Shown: piece by piece, positions 16,507-23,705 of the stretch
Layout of the letters: every line of letters starts with the position of its first letter
Numbering within the stretch: position 1 is the stretch's first letter
Assembly: GCA_024279275.1 (NCBI GenBank)
Contig: JAJRRS010000151.1
Span: forward strand, 1 to 36,129
Direction: 5' to 3'
Origin: Planctomycetota bacterium
Lineage (GTDB): Bacteria; Planctomycetota; Phycisphaerae; Phycisphaerales; Phycisphaeraceae
Length of the DNA stretch: 36,129 nt
Notes under the pieces: generated by a model
Databases searched by the model: none
What the model was told of the DNA's origin: nothing
What the model saw: the letters and a program-made list of their open reading frames with translations, nothing else
Program-made: the position numbers and the translations under genes

Positions 16507-16862
16507 AGGAGGAAAAGCTGGAAATTTGGGAAGCTGGAAATTCGGAGGGGGGCGGGGGAGATGTGTGATTGATGAGTGCTGATGTGGGGGGTGAAGCGGC
16601 CTCTGGCGGGTGATGGGGGGGGCGGAAAGGTTGGAGGGCGTCGCGTGGCCGCGACGGCTAAACGGGGATGGGGGGGTAGACTAAAATTATATTGGGTCAG
16701 CACTTAGGGGGTATTTTTTGTGGGTGGCGGGTGTGTGTTTGGTGTGGGGGTGGGTGGAAGGGGCGGAGCGGCGTTTGCTGGGAGTGATGGGGTTGGGTAC
16801 GCTGTTTTAGCCCGTGAAGGGCATTGGACGGTCAAACCTAACTATTCACATTGGAGATATCC
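16507..16862. other. Intergenic region with family B repeat, copy 2
   Basis: No gene is supported. The composition is extreme: bases 16501-16560 hold 29 G and 5 C by hand count. It contains the family B core (16639-16663) and, before the histone-like gene, an AT-richer leader (16835-16862) with GGAG at 16853-16856. Confidence 0.5.
16639..16690 (+). repeat. Family B repeat, copy 2 (core plus degraded tail)
   Basis: The core hairpin CGTCGCG-TGGC-CGCGACG and GGCTAAAC are intact at 16639-16663. The downstream TTAAA box is replaced by CTAAAATTATA about 18 nt later. The upstream part is only weakly recognisable. Confidence 0.75.
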
Positions 16863-17039
16863 ATGCTCGAAGCCTACGAACAGCTCAAGACCCTGGTGAG
16901 TTCAGTTGAAGACGATCTGCGTAAGGCCGCTGGTGGCAACAAGGCTGCGGGGACGCGAGTCCGCAAGCAGATGCAGGACGTGAAGAATATGGCCCAGGCG
17001 TTGCGTGTGAAGGTTCTTGAGAACCGTGACGGCGATTAA
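16863..17039 (+). CDS. Histone H1-like (Hc1-type) small nucleoid protein
   Basis: A 58-residue protein starting MLEAYEQLKTLVSSVEDDL, with the characteristic middle GGNKAAGTRVRKQMQDVK. ATG 16863 is chosen over an in-frame ATG 16851 because GGAG lies at 16853-16856. The sequence fits the short bacterial Hc1-like family known from Chlamydiae, Bacteroidetes and Planctomycetes, which bind DNA and help organise the nucleoid; the lysine-rich tail of chlamydial Hc1 is missing here. It is a single gene with its own leader. Confidence 0.85.
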   Translation: MLEAYEQLKTLVSSVEDDLRKAAGGNKAAGTRVRKQMQDVKNMAQALRVKVLENRDGD

Positions 17040-17269
17040 ATCGTCTCGGCTGCGGCTTGGCGGGAAGCCTGAATTAATCCATTAGGACGTGCTGGCGAGG
17101 GTCGCTTGCGGCTTGGTGGCGGCGTGCGTGGGTGGTGGGGGTGGCTCTGCGGTTGGGCTGTGATGCTGGTTGTGTAAGCAGATGGGGTTATCCCAGGCGG
17201 GGGTGTGGCGGTGATGGGCTATGGGATTTACCTGGCTCTTGGGTCAGGCAGGAAGGAATCGGTCAGTGC

Positions 17270-17740
17270 ATGGCGCCACAGCTATTATTTGATTTATCAG
17301 ATATTGATTACGACGGCATGGCCTACGATGTTGCGGCGATCGAGAAGATCAATCCGCATCGTGGTGCGATGCGCATGCTCGATGGGATTATCTATGCGAC
17401 GGATGACCTGAAGTATGTGTTGGCGTATCGGGATGTGAAGGATGATGAGTTCTGGGTTGAGGGGCACATCCCGGGTCGGCCGATTTTTCCGGGTGTGTTG
17501 ATGGTCGAGGCGGGGGCGCAGCTTGCGAGCTTCATCTGCCTGAGCAAACAGGATATTAAGTTCATGGGGTTTGCGGGTCTGGAGGATGTGAAGTTCCGTG
17601 GGCAGGTGGTGCCTGGGGATCGTCTTTACATTCTTTGTGAGCTGACGGAACTGCGGCCGAGGCGGAGTAAGAGCCGGGTGCAGGGGTTGGTTGATGGTCG
17701 GCTTGTTTTTGAGGCGACGATCATCGGGATGCCTTTGTAG
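17270..17740 (+). CDS. FabZ-like (3R)-hydroxyacyl-ACP dehydratase
   Basis: The 156-residue hot-dog fold protein shows INPHRGAMRMLDG (FabZ has PHRxPFLLVD here) and EGHIPGRPIFPGVLMVEAGA. In that motif the His of GHIPG and the Glu of VEAGAQ are the catalytic pair. It would dehydrate hydroxyacyl-ACP in fatty-acid elongation. The N-terminal about 25 residues (LSDIDYDGMAYDVAAIEKI) are longer than in E. coli FabZ. It may serve a specialised lipid or secondary pathway, since FabZ in these bacteria often has several paralogues. ATG 17270 is preceded by AAGGA at a slightly long spacing. The earlier open frame (from 17132) has no protein-like character. Confidence 0.88.
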   Translation: MAPQLLFDLSDIDYDGMAYDVAAIEKINPHRGAMRMLDGIIYATDDLKYVLAYRDVKDDEFWVEGHIPGRPIFPGVLMVEAGAQLASFICLSKQDIKFMGFAGLEDVKFRGQVVPGDRLYILCELTELRPRRSKSRVQGLVDGRLVFEATIIGMPL

Positions 17741-17765
17741 ACGGTGTGAGAAGGATGCCTCTGGC

Positions 17766-17871
17766 TAAGCCGCAAGCGGCTACTTTGCGGGGCAAGATCG
17801 ATATATAGCGGTGCCTTGTTTTGTGTTGTGGTTATTGTTTTTAGTAACGACCGCGCGGGTTAAATCGTGCG
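17766..17871 (+). repeat. Family D hairpin and possible family B deletion remnant
   Basis: TAAGCCGCAAGCGGCTA (17766-17782) is a family D hairpin. Further on, CTTGTTTTGTGTTGTGG (about 17814) and CGCGGGTTAAATCG (about 17854) resemble the beginning and end of family B copies with the middle missing. The oxidoreductase ribosome site follows directly. Confidence 0.4.
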
Positions 17872-17880
17872 GCAGGAGAC

Positions 17881-18924
17881 ATGATGAAGACAGTCAGGTA
17901 CGGCATCATCGGTTGCGGGGCGATCGCGCAACGTCGGCATATTCCCGAAGCGGTAGCGAATAAGAAGTCGGAGGTTATTGCGATTGCGGACCCTGTGCGT
18001 GGTCGTGCGAAGGGGATCGCTGAGCCTTTGGGTGCGACGGCGTACACGGATTACAGGAAGATGCTCAGTGAGCAGGACCTGGATGCGGTGGTGGTTTGCG
18101 GGCCTAACAAGCTGCATGCGCCGATGACGGTTGATGGGTTTAAGGCGGGGCTGCACGTGTTGGTTGAGAAGCCGATGGCAACGTCTCGTGTGGAAGGTAA
18201 GCGGATGCTTGCGGCGTCGAAGAAGGCACGGAAGTATCTAATGGTTGGGATGAATCAGAGATTGATGCCGCCGCATGTGAAGGCGAAGGAGATATTGGAT
18301 TCGGGGCGGGTGGGTAGGCCGATCTCATTTGAGACGTCGTTTAAGCACCCTGGTCCTGATGGGTGGTCGGTGGATGGGCCTAAGAGCTGGTTTTTTAAGA
18401 AGGTGCCTGCGGTGATGGGTGTGACGGGGGACCTGGGCGTGCATAAGGCGGACCTGATGCGCTGGCTGTTGGGTGAGGAGTTTGTGCTGGCGGGGGGTGT
18501 GATTACGACGCTGGATAAGCGGACCGAGAAGGGGAAGCTGATCCCGTTGGATGACAATGCTTTTATCACGCTTAAGACGCGCTCGGGGGTGGTGGGGTCG
18601 ATGAATATTTCCTGGACCAACTACGGCGGCGGGGATAATGGGACGACGATTTTTTGCAGCGGGGGTGTGATAAAGATCGACAGGCATCCGGAGTTCGGGG
18701 TGGTGGTGGAGTACCGCAATGGTGAGCGTGAGTTCCATAAGGTCGGGGCGGTATCCACCAATGAGAGGCAGGTTCCAAGCGGGATCATTGACAGTTTTAC
18801 GGAGTCGATTTTGAAAAGGCGTAAGCCGGTGATTGATGGGATGGAGGGGTATCGGGCGATGGATGTGATCCTGACCTCGATGGAAGCGGCGAAGGCGGGG
18901 CGGTTTAAGAAGATCGCTCATTAG
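17881..18924 (+). CDS. Gfo/Idh/MocA family NAD(P)-dependent oxidoreductase
   Basis: The 347-residue enzyme has an N-terminal Rossmann domain (YGIIGCGAIAQRRHIPEA, motif GCGAIA at 11-16, and VIAIADP), the family signature VEKPMA near residue 97, and a C-terminal alpha/beta domain containing GDLGVHKADLMRWLLG. The DxxxH-like GVHKADL is the usual catalytic region. Members oxidise or reduce sugars, inositols or related ring hydroxyls; the substrate cannot be read. Planctomycetes carry many paralogues. ATG 17881 (or 17884) follows AGGAG. No sugar gene is adjacent, so the context does not narrow the substrate. Confidence 0.9.
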   Translation: MMKTVRYGIIGCGAIAQRRHIPEAVANKKSEVIAIADPVRGRAKGIAEPLGATAYTDYRKMLSEQDLDAVVVCGPNKLHAPMTVDGFKAGLHVLVEKPMATSRVEGKRMLAASKKARKYLMVGMNQRLMPPHVKAKEILDSGRVGRPISFETSFKHPGPDGWSVDGPKSWFFKKVPAVMGVTGDLGVHKADLMRWLLGEEFVLAGGVITTLDKRTEKGKLIPLDDNAFITLKTRSGVVGSMNISWTNYGGGDNGTTIFCSGGVIKIDRHPEFGVVVEYRNGEREFHKVGAVSTNERQVPSGIIDSFTESILKRRKPVIDGMEGYRAMDVILTSMEAAKAGRFKKIAH

Positions 18925-18949
18925 AGCGGATTCACCTGGGTAGATGCGG

Positions 18950-19066
18950 CTTGTTTGTTGTGTTGCGATAAAGATTTGGGTGGTCGGTTAAGGGTGTTGA
19001 GGGCGTCGCGTGGCCGCGACGGCTAAACGTGGGTGGCGGGGGTTAGAGTTAAACCGTTGTAATTCG
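18950..19066 (+). repeat. Family B ~115-nt repeat, copy 3 (full length)
   Basis: CTTGTTTGTTGTGTTGCG begins at 18950; hairpin CGTCGCG-TGGC-CGCGACG and GGCTAAAC are at 19004-19028; after exactly 19 nt comes GTTAAACCGTTGT. The match to 23563-23680 runs over about 110 nt with a one-base length change before the core. Confidence 0.88.
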
Positions 19067-19092
19067 ATTTTATGGGTGGGGCTGGCTGGTAG

Positions 19093-19120
19093 TTGACAAC
19101 CCGCCAAGCAAAACTAAAGT
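19093..19120 (+). promoter_or_regulatory. Probable sigma-70 promoter of tRNA-Asp
   Basis: TTGACA (19093-19098) and TAAAGT (19115-19120) are separated by 16 nt. The tRNA starts 67 nt after the -10 box. In between is a small palindromic block (CCCGGAATTCCCCGGAATTC, then TCGGG, 19154-19178). Confidence 0.6.
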
Positions 19121-19187
19121 ATGTGGCTCGCCTAGAGAACCTGGGCGAGGCTTCCCGGAATTCCCCGGAATTCTCGGGTTCCCCTTA

Positions 19188-19261
19188 GGGGGTGTAGCTC
19201 AATTGGTTAGAGCACCGGACTGTCGATCCGGAGGTTGCGGGTTCGACTCCCGTCACCCTCG
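19188..19261 (+). tRNA. tRNA-Asp (anticodon GUC)
   Basis: Acceptor stem GGGGGTG/CACCCTC (one G-T pair) with discriminator G at 19261, the usual identity base for Asp. The anticodon stem CCGGA/TCCGG holds the loop CTGTCGA, giving anticodon GTC. D-arm TAGCTCAATTGGTTAGAGCA and T-arm GCGGG-TTCGACT-CCCGT are regular. CCA is not encoded. Confidence 0.97.
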
Positions 19262-19276
19262 CTTACGCGAGACCCC

Positions 19277-19305
19277 AAACCACGCTTAACAGGCGTGGTT
19301 TTTTT
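19277..19305 (+). terminator. Intrinsic terminator after tRNA-Asp
   Basis: AAACCACGC, a 7-nt loop, then GCGTGG followed by seven T. The hairpin lies 16 nt after the tRNA. Confidence 0.9.
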
Positions 19306-19380
19306 GTAGGCTGGTCGAACGCGGGGGGGGGTCGTATTTTGGTACGATCTGTAGTCCATGTTTGATATCCATCCCATAAA

Positions 19381-19462
19381 GAACTCGTGGATTGTCGTTG
19401 ATTCTGCAGGGGAATCCCCCGGCAAAGCCGGGGGCTGAGGGGGAGTTCAAGACGCATGAGGA
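19381..19462 (+). repeat. Interspersed palindromic repeat, family A, copy 3 (full length)
   Basis: Core CCCCCGGC-AAAG-CCGGGGG followed by CTGAGGGGGAG. Flanks AACTCGTGG on the left (19382) and GACGCATGAG on the right (19451-19460) are short inverted repeats. The match to copy 1 (inverted, 853-940) extends over the flanks. It overlaps the upstream extension of the glycosyltransferase frame, supporting the later start there. Confidence 0.87.
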
Positions 19463-19490
19463 TGAAAGGGGATTGGTAGAAGGGGACGGT

Positions 19491-21080
19491 ATGCGGGTGA
19501 GGGCGGCACTGATTTGGTCGGTGTGTGTGGGGGGGTTCCTGTTACTTGCGCTGGATGGTGGGATGCATTGGGATGAGCCGGCGTATCTGTATACCGGGGG
19601 GTATCTTTCGTTGCAGGAGATTTTCACGGGGGATTTTCAGCCATCGGGGATAGCGCATTTTTATCTGACTCGGCCGTTGCATGTGCTGGTGATTTATGCG
19701 GTGACGGCGTTGACTGGGCCGGGCGTGTGGGGGTTGGCGGGGGTGGTGGGGGTGTATACGTCCGCGTTGATGGGTTTTTTGATTGTGACGCGGCTGATTC
19801 TTGGTGAGTTGATGCCGGGGTCGGGGCGTTTGAATACGGCGATGGCGTTGGGTTTGTTGATTCCTGTGGTGCCGTATTTGGCGTTCAAGACGCTGCCGGA
19901 GAATGGGGCGTTGTTGTTTTCGGCGTTGGCGATGTTGATGTTGTTGAAGGCGGCGAAGGCTTCGGGTTGGGGGCGGGTGTGCGGGTTGGTCTTGGTCGCG
20001 GTGGTGGGGTTTGCGCTGGTGTTGTGGTTGAAGGGGCCGATGCTGTTGCTGTTGGGTTCGGGTGTGTTGGCGACGGTGGTTTGTGGTGGGCCGAGGGTTC
20101 GGCGGGTTCGGTTGATGGGGTTGACTGTGGTGGTGATGGTGGTGGGGTTTGGTATTGCTTATGGGGGCGTGGTGTTGGCGGGGATAGATCCGTCGATTTA
20201 TACGGGGGGGGTATCGCGAGTGGGTGGGGAATACGAGCCGATCAGCGCGCGGATATTGAATAATGGGGTTGAGCTTGGGTGGTTTTTTCTGGTGTTGCCG
20301 TTGGCGTTTTTTTCGCCGCGTAAACGTGAGGTGGCGGTGATGGTTGGGTGGTTTTTGATAGCGACGGTGCCATTGGCGTTGTTGTTTCCGAGCATGGAGG
20401 CGCGTTATCAGTCGGGGAACGTGCCTGCGTTGATTGGGCTGACGGCGTTGGCGTTGGATGGGGTTGGTCCCTGGGTTTGGCGGTGTTGGGAGGCGCGTCG
20501 GGTGGTGACGGCGATGGGGCTTGCGGTGGTGACGGTGGTGGTGGTGTTGAGCCATGGGTTGGCGATTTCGGTGATGCAGCACGAGGTGAGGATTGGGCAG
20601 ATCCACGCCACGCTTGCACGTCTGGACGACACGTATGGCCGGGGGAATTACGCGGTGCTGACGGCGTGGGCTTATACGGATTTTCACTATCTGCGTTATG
20701 CGTATCCTGATTTGCTGGTCTACTCGGCGCATGAGGTCAAGGCGATTGACGGGGTGGAGCTATCGCAGGAATTGATGAGGTCGTCGCAGGAGCGTTACTA
20801 CCCTGATCGGCTGATGCTGAACCCGGGGCAGATGGTGGATCGGTTGGGGGGCAGGACGCCGGTGCTGTTTGGGTTTCATGAGAACTTTGCGATCGCGAAC
20901 CTGCGGACGATTTTTTCTTACGTTCCGGGTGACAGGCTGGACAGGGCGCTTAACCAGATATTTTTGTACGACCATCTGACGACGTCGTGGCTGTGGGGGA
21001 ATCCAGACTATGAGTTGGAAGAGGTTGTGCATGAGGGGCACTACCGGGCGTTTGAGGTTCGGGTTAAGGATGGGGGGTAG
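19491..21080 (+). CDS. Polytopic membrane protein, probable GT-C (PMT/ArnT-like) glycosyltransferase
   Basis: The start at ATG 19491 (MRVRAALIWSVCVGG) avoids the family A repeat included by an earlier start at 19392. The 529-residue protein begins with a membrane helix and then HWDEPAYLYTGGYL, which places an acidic pair (D-E) in the first outer loop, as in polyprenyl-phosphate-sugar glycosyltransferases. About nine to eleven hydrophobic helices follow, then a soluble C-terminal region (about 390-529, GQIHATLARLDDTYGRGN onward). Such enzymes move a sugar from a lipid carrier onto a protein or lipid outside the inner membrane. The acceptor is unknown. Confidence is good for the membrane protein class and lower for the activity. 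Confidence 0.72.
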   Translation: MRVRAALIWSVCVGGFLLLALDGGMHWDEPAYLYTGGYLSLQEIFTGDFQPSGIAHFYLTRPLHVLVIYAVTALTGPGVWGLAGVVGVYTSALMGFLIVTRLILGELMPGSGRLNTAMALGLLIPVVPYLAFKTLPENGALLFSALAMLMLLKAAKASGWGRVCGLVLVAVVGFALVLWLKGPMLLLLGSGVLATVVCGGPRVRRVRLMGLTVVVMVVGFGIAYGGVVLAGIDPSIYTGGVSRVGGEYEPISARILNNGVELGWFFLVLPLAFFSPRKREVAVMVGWFLIATVPLALLFPSMEARYQSGNVPALIGLTALALDGVGPWVWRCWEARRVVTAMGLAVVTVVVVLSHGLAISVMQHEVRIGQIHATLARLDDTYGRGNYAVLTAWAYTDFHYLRYAYPDLLVYSAHEVKAIDGVELSQELMRSSQERYYPDRLMLNPGQMVDRLGGRTPVLFGFHENFAIANLRTIFSYVPGDRLDRALNQIFLYDHLTTSWLWGNPDYELEEVVHEGHYRAFEVRVKDGG

Positions 21081-21209
21081 GGGGTGGTTTTTGATTGATG
21101 ATGTGAAGATGGGGGAGGGGAAAAAGCAGGAAAGCAGGAGATTTGGAGGGGGAGGGGAGAGGCGCTAAACCGCAAGCGTGGCGGAGGTGGGGGTGTGGGT
21201 GTTTACTTT

Positions 21210-21310
21210 GATCGTGGTGTTGAGTGGAAAAGTTTGGTCGGGTCTGCCATGCCGGGGGACACCGCGTGGCCGGGGCGGTTAAACAGGGCTGCTGTCGTTG
21301 GGGTGGATAT
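21210..21310 (+). repeat. Family B repeat, copy 4 (degenerate)
   Basis: GTGTTGAGTGG, TTTGGTCGGGT, then CACCGCGTGGCCGGGGCGG and TTAAAC. The order matches full copies but several stem bases have changed (core 21260-21284). Confidence 0.6.
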
Positions 21311-21378
21311 GCTCTGGATGGGGGTGAATCGGGGTTGGGGGGCGTGGTGAAGGGGGTCTGGGGTGAGGATTTGCGGCG

Positions 21379-21407
21379 TTGCCTGGGGGGCTAAATCAGG
21401 GTATCCT
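21379..21407 (+). promoter_or_regulatory. Probable promoter of the rpsF-ssb-rplI operon
   Basis: TTGCCT (21379-21384) and TATCCT (21402-21407) with a 17-nt spacer, upstream of the AAGGAG-led rpsF. Confidence 0.5.
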
Positions 21408-21506
21408 ATGGGGCTACACATGACCGCTTGGCCTCGCTTGTTGGCGTGGGTCCAGTGTCTTGGCTGCGTCGGCCGAGACCACCGAGCGGTAAGGAGACGC
21501 GTTCCG

Positions 21507-22097
21507 ATGAGTAACGAATTCGACAATAGCAACCTGTACGAAGGTCTGTCCCTGATGAGCCAGACGGCTGTGGGTGGCGGCATGGGTGCCGCGATCGATC
21601 ACGTCCGTGAGATCCTTGGCCGAATCGATGCGGAGATCATCACGCTGCGCAAGTGGGACGATCGTAAGTTGTCGTACCCGATCAAGCGGCAGAAGCGTGG
21701 TATCTACCTGCTGGCGATGTTCCGTGTGGATGGGACACGTTTGGCAGAGGCAGAGAACACGTGGAACCTGTCTGAGTTGGTGCTGCGTGTGATGGTGACC
21801 AAGTGCGATCACATGGGTCAGGTTGAGTATGACGCTGAGTTGGAAGAGGCGAAGACCAGTGAGGCTGAGCTGAAGCTGCGTGAGGCGAAGGCTGAGCAGG
21901 CGGACGAGGCGAAGGCTGGTGAAGCCAAAGCTGCTGAGGCCAAGAAGGCGACCGAGGCGAAGGCTGAGGAGGCGAAGGCTGAGGAAGCCAAGGCAGAGGA
22001 AGCCAAGGCAGAGGAAGCCAAGCCTGCGGAAGTTAAGGCTGAGGAAGCTGTCGCGGAAGTTGCGGCTAAGCCCGCTGCCGCTGAAGCTAGTGAGTAA
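21507..22097 (+). CDS. rpsF: Ribosomal protein bS6 with Ala/Glu/Lys-rich tail
   Basis: ATG 21507 lies 10 nt after AAGGAG. Residues 1-120 are bS6 (NLYEGLSLMSQT, IDAEIITLRKWDDRKLSYPI, KRQKRGIYLLAMFRVDG), a protein of the small-subunit platform that pairs with bS18. A tail of about 75 residues follows, made of EAKAEEAK-like repeats and probably a single charged helix; bS6 is usually 95-135 residues, so this is longer than normal. It heads rpsF-ssb-rplI; ssb starts 55 nt downstream. The commonly adjacent rpsR (bS18) is not present in the window. Confidence 0.95.
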   Translation: MSNEFDNSNLYEGLSLMSQTAVGGGMGAAIDHVREILGRIDAEIITLRKWDDRKLSYPIKRQKRGIYLLAMFRVDGTRLAEAENTWNLSELVLRVMVTKCDHMGQVEYDAELEEAKTSEAELKLREAKAEQADEAKAGEAKAAEAKKATEAKAEEAKAEEAKAEEAKAEEAKPAEVKAEEAVAEVAAKPAAAEASE

Positions 22098-22152
22098 GAC
22101 CGAGTCACGTTGAAGAGTTTCCCGTACCAAGACCCTGCGCAGGAGTTGGAAG

Positions 22153-22659
22153 ATGCCCAATCTGAATCGAGTGATGTTGATGGGCAACCTGACGCGTGAT
22201 CCTGAGTTGCGTTACACGCCGAATAATACGGCGGTGGCGAATTTGGGTATGGCGATCAACCGGACGTGGTTTAATAAGCAGACTAATGAGAAGCAGGAAG
22301 AGACGACGTTTGTCGATCTCGAGGCTTGGGGTCGTACTGCGGAGGTGCTGAATCAGTACCTTAAGAAGGGTCGGCCATTGTACGTTGAGGGTCGGCTGAA
22401 GCTGGACACTTGGCAGGATAAGGAAAGCGGGGGCAACCGCTCGAAGCTGAAGATCGTGGTGGAGAGTTTTGAGTTTATCGATTCCCGCGAAGGCGGTGGC
22501 GGGGGCGGCGGTGGAACTGGGGGTGGCGGTGGATATCAGCAGCAGGGCGGTCGAGCTGGTGGCGGTGAGGGAGCCGGGGGAGCTAGTCGAGGCGCGCCGG
22601 CGGGGGCGAGTGCGGGGCCTGCGCATCAGCCGGTGGAAGAGGATGACATACCGTTTTAG
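22153..22659 (+). CDS. ssb: Single-stranded DNA-binding protein
   Basis: The 168-residue protein starts MPNLNRVMLMGNLTRDPELR with an OB-fold (VANLGMAINR, TTFVDLEAWGRTAEVLNQYL, GRPLYVEGRL). A glycine-rich linker (about 115-155) leads to the acidic tip EEDDIPF, the docking peptide for repair and replication partners. It coats single-stranded DNA at forks. AGGAG at 22141-22145 supports ATG 22153. It is cotranscribed with rpsF, as in many bacteria. Confidence 0.97.
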   Translation: MPNLNRVMLMGNLTRDPELRYTPNNTAVANLGMAINRTWFNKQTNEKQEETTFVDLEAWGRTAEVLNQYLKKGRPLYVEGRLKLDTWQDKESGGNRSKLKIVVESFEFIDSREGGGGGGGGTGGGGGYQQQGGRAGGGEGAGGASRGAPAGASAGPAHQPVEEDDIPF

Positions 22660-22683
22660 AAAATAGTACCCGGTGGGTGAAGG

Positions 22684-22717
22684 CGATCCCCCGGCGTAGC
22701 CGGGGGCTGAGGGGGAG
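22684..22717 (+). repeat. Interspersed palindromic repeat, family A, copy 4
   Basis: CGATCCCCCGGC-GTA-GCCGGGGG followed by CTGAGGGGGAG. It lies inside the rpsF-ssb-rplI operon, in the 167-nt gap before rplI, where it would form a hairpin in the mRNA without a T-tract. Confidence 0.85.
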
Positions 22718-22826
22718 ACAGGGATTTGTGCCGGGGCTGATGAATAAAACTAATGCTGGTGCATCGCTGCGGGCGTGTTGATCTGCGGGCCGGCGCCTAA
22801 CTTTCCAAAGAGTCTGGAAGGACAAC

Positions 22827-23378
22827 ATGAAGACGATTGAATTACTACTGCTGGATAATGTTGCGAACCTTGGGATCATTGGCGATGTCGTCAAGGTCAA
22901 GCCGGGGTACGCACGGAATTACCTTTTGCCTTTTGGTCTGGGGACCAAGCCCAGCGCGGCGGCGATTAAGCGATTGGCTGCTCGGCGTGCGGAGGTTGCT
23001 GCGGAGATGGCTGTGCTTCGTAAGGAGCATGAGGGGCTGATCGAGAAGATCAATGAGTTTGAGATCACGTTGGAGCGTTCCGCCAACGAGCAGGGCGTGT
23101 TGTACGGCGGGGTGACGCAGCACGAGATTGCTGAGGCTCTGCGTGCTGAGGGCTTTGACATGATCGAGGATCGTCATGTGCGTGTCGGTGAGCAGATGAA
23201 GCGGTTGGACAGTTATCAGATCCCGGTTGTGCTTGATAAGGAACTCAAGGCAGAGGTCAAGCTGTGGATTGTTTCTGATAAGCCGGCGGAAGAGCTTGAG
23301 GCTGAGGAGGTCGAGGGCGAGCTGGTCGAGGATGGCGAGTCGGCTGAGAAGCCTGTGACTGCTGAGATTGATGAGTGA
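22827..23378 (+). CDS. rplI: Ribosomal protein bL9
   Basis: A 183-residue protein starting MKTIELLLLDNVANLGIIGD, with the bL9 signature VVKVKPGYARNYLLPFGLG. The long connecting helix (IKRLAARRAEVAAEMAVLRK) and C-terminal domain (FEITLERSANEQGVLYGGVT) are regular. The last about 35 residues are an acidic tail (EELEAEEVEGELVEDGESAE) beyond the normal length of about 150. bL9 stabilises reading-frame maintenance on the large subunit. GGAAGGA precedes the ATG, and an intrinsic terminator follows. Confidence 0.97.
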   Translation: MKTIELLLLDNVANLGIIGDVVKVKPGYARNYLLPFGLGTKPSAAAIKRLAARRAEVAAEMAVLRKEHEGLIEKINEFEITLERSANEQGVLYGGVTQHEIAEALRAEGFDMIEDRHVRVGEQMKRLDSYQIPVVLDKELKAEVKLWIVSDKPAEELEAEEVEGELVEDGESAEKPVTAEIDE

Positions 23379-23408
23379 ACGATCGGGTTAGATAGAAAAG
23401 ATACAATA

Positions 23409-23438
23409 ACGGCTGCCCGAAAGGGTGGTCGTTTTTTT
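23409..23438 (+). terminator. Intrinsic terminator of the rpsF-ssb-rplI operon
   Basis: ACGGCTGCCC-GAAA-GGGTGGTCGT followed by seven T. The stem has some G-T pairs and a stable GAAA loop. Confidence 0.88.
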
Positions 23439-23455
23439 ATGAGGCGTGGAGTAGA

Positions 23456-23553
23456 GGGCACCTCTAAAAACACTTAAACCCAAGGTATTGACCAGGCCTC
23501 GCGAAGCCGCAAGCGGCTTTTTCCCGACGAAGTTTCTATTTTCAGAGGTGCCC
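23456..23553. mobile_element. 98-bp MITE-like element with 15-nt terminal inverted repeats
   Basis: The left end is GGGCACCTCTAAAAA (23456-23470); the right end, read inverted, is GGGCACCTCTGAAAA (23539-23553), 14 of 15 positions matching. The interior carries a family D hairpin (GAAGCCGCAAGCGGCTT, 23503-23519) and no gene. No clear target duplication is seen. The ends look like insertion-sequence termini; a full parent element is not in the window. Confidence 0.75.
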
Positions 23554-23562
23554 TGGATTCAT

Positions 23563-23680
23563 CTTGTTTGTCGTGTTGCGTTAATGGTTCAGGGGGTCGG
23601 GTAAGGTTCTGATCGCGCTGCGTGGCCGCAGCGGCTAAACCACGCGGGCTACGGTGAAAGTTAAATCGTTATCGCTATGG
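23563..23680 (+). repeat. Family B ~115-nt repeat, copy 5 (full length)
   Basis: CTTGTTTGTCGTGTTGCG, then TTAATGGTTCAGGGGGTCGG, then the core with paired changes (CGCTGCG-TGGC-CGCAGCG, 23616-23633), GGCTAAAC, 19 nt, and GTTAAATCGTTATCG. The two stem changes relative to copy 3 are compensatory, which supports selection for the hairpin. The element lies between a terminator and the esterase gene. Confidence 0.88.
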
Positions 23681-23705
23681 ATATGTAGATGCAGGAGGTG
23701 TTGCC

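Larger units (their letters stand above)
21081..21506. other. Intergenic leader of the rpsF operon with decayed repeats
   Basis: No gene is seen. It holds a decayed family D hairpin (21165-21180), a degenerate family B copy (21260-21284 core) and the probable rpsF promoter. The transcript leader would be about 95 nt. Confidence 0.55.
23379..23705. other. Intergenic region: terminator, short inverted-repeat element, family B repeat
   Basis: No gene is seen. In order it contains the rplI terminator (23409-23438), a 98-bp element with terminal inverted repeats (23456-23553), and family B copy 5 (23563-23680), ending at the ribosome site AGGAGG of the esterase gene. Confidence 0.7.

Noticed and set aside
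19392-19490. An earlier start for the membrane glycosyltransferase.
   Set aside because: The added 33 residues are encoded by a family A repeat and would put a hydrophilic leader before the first membrane helix.
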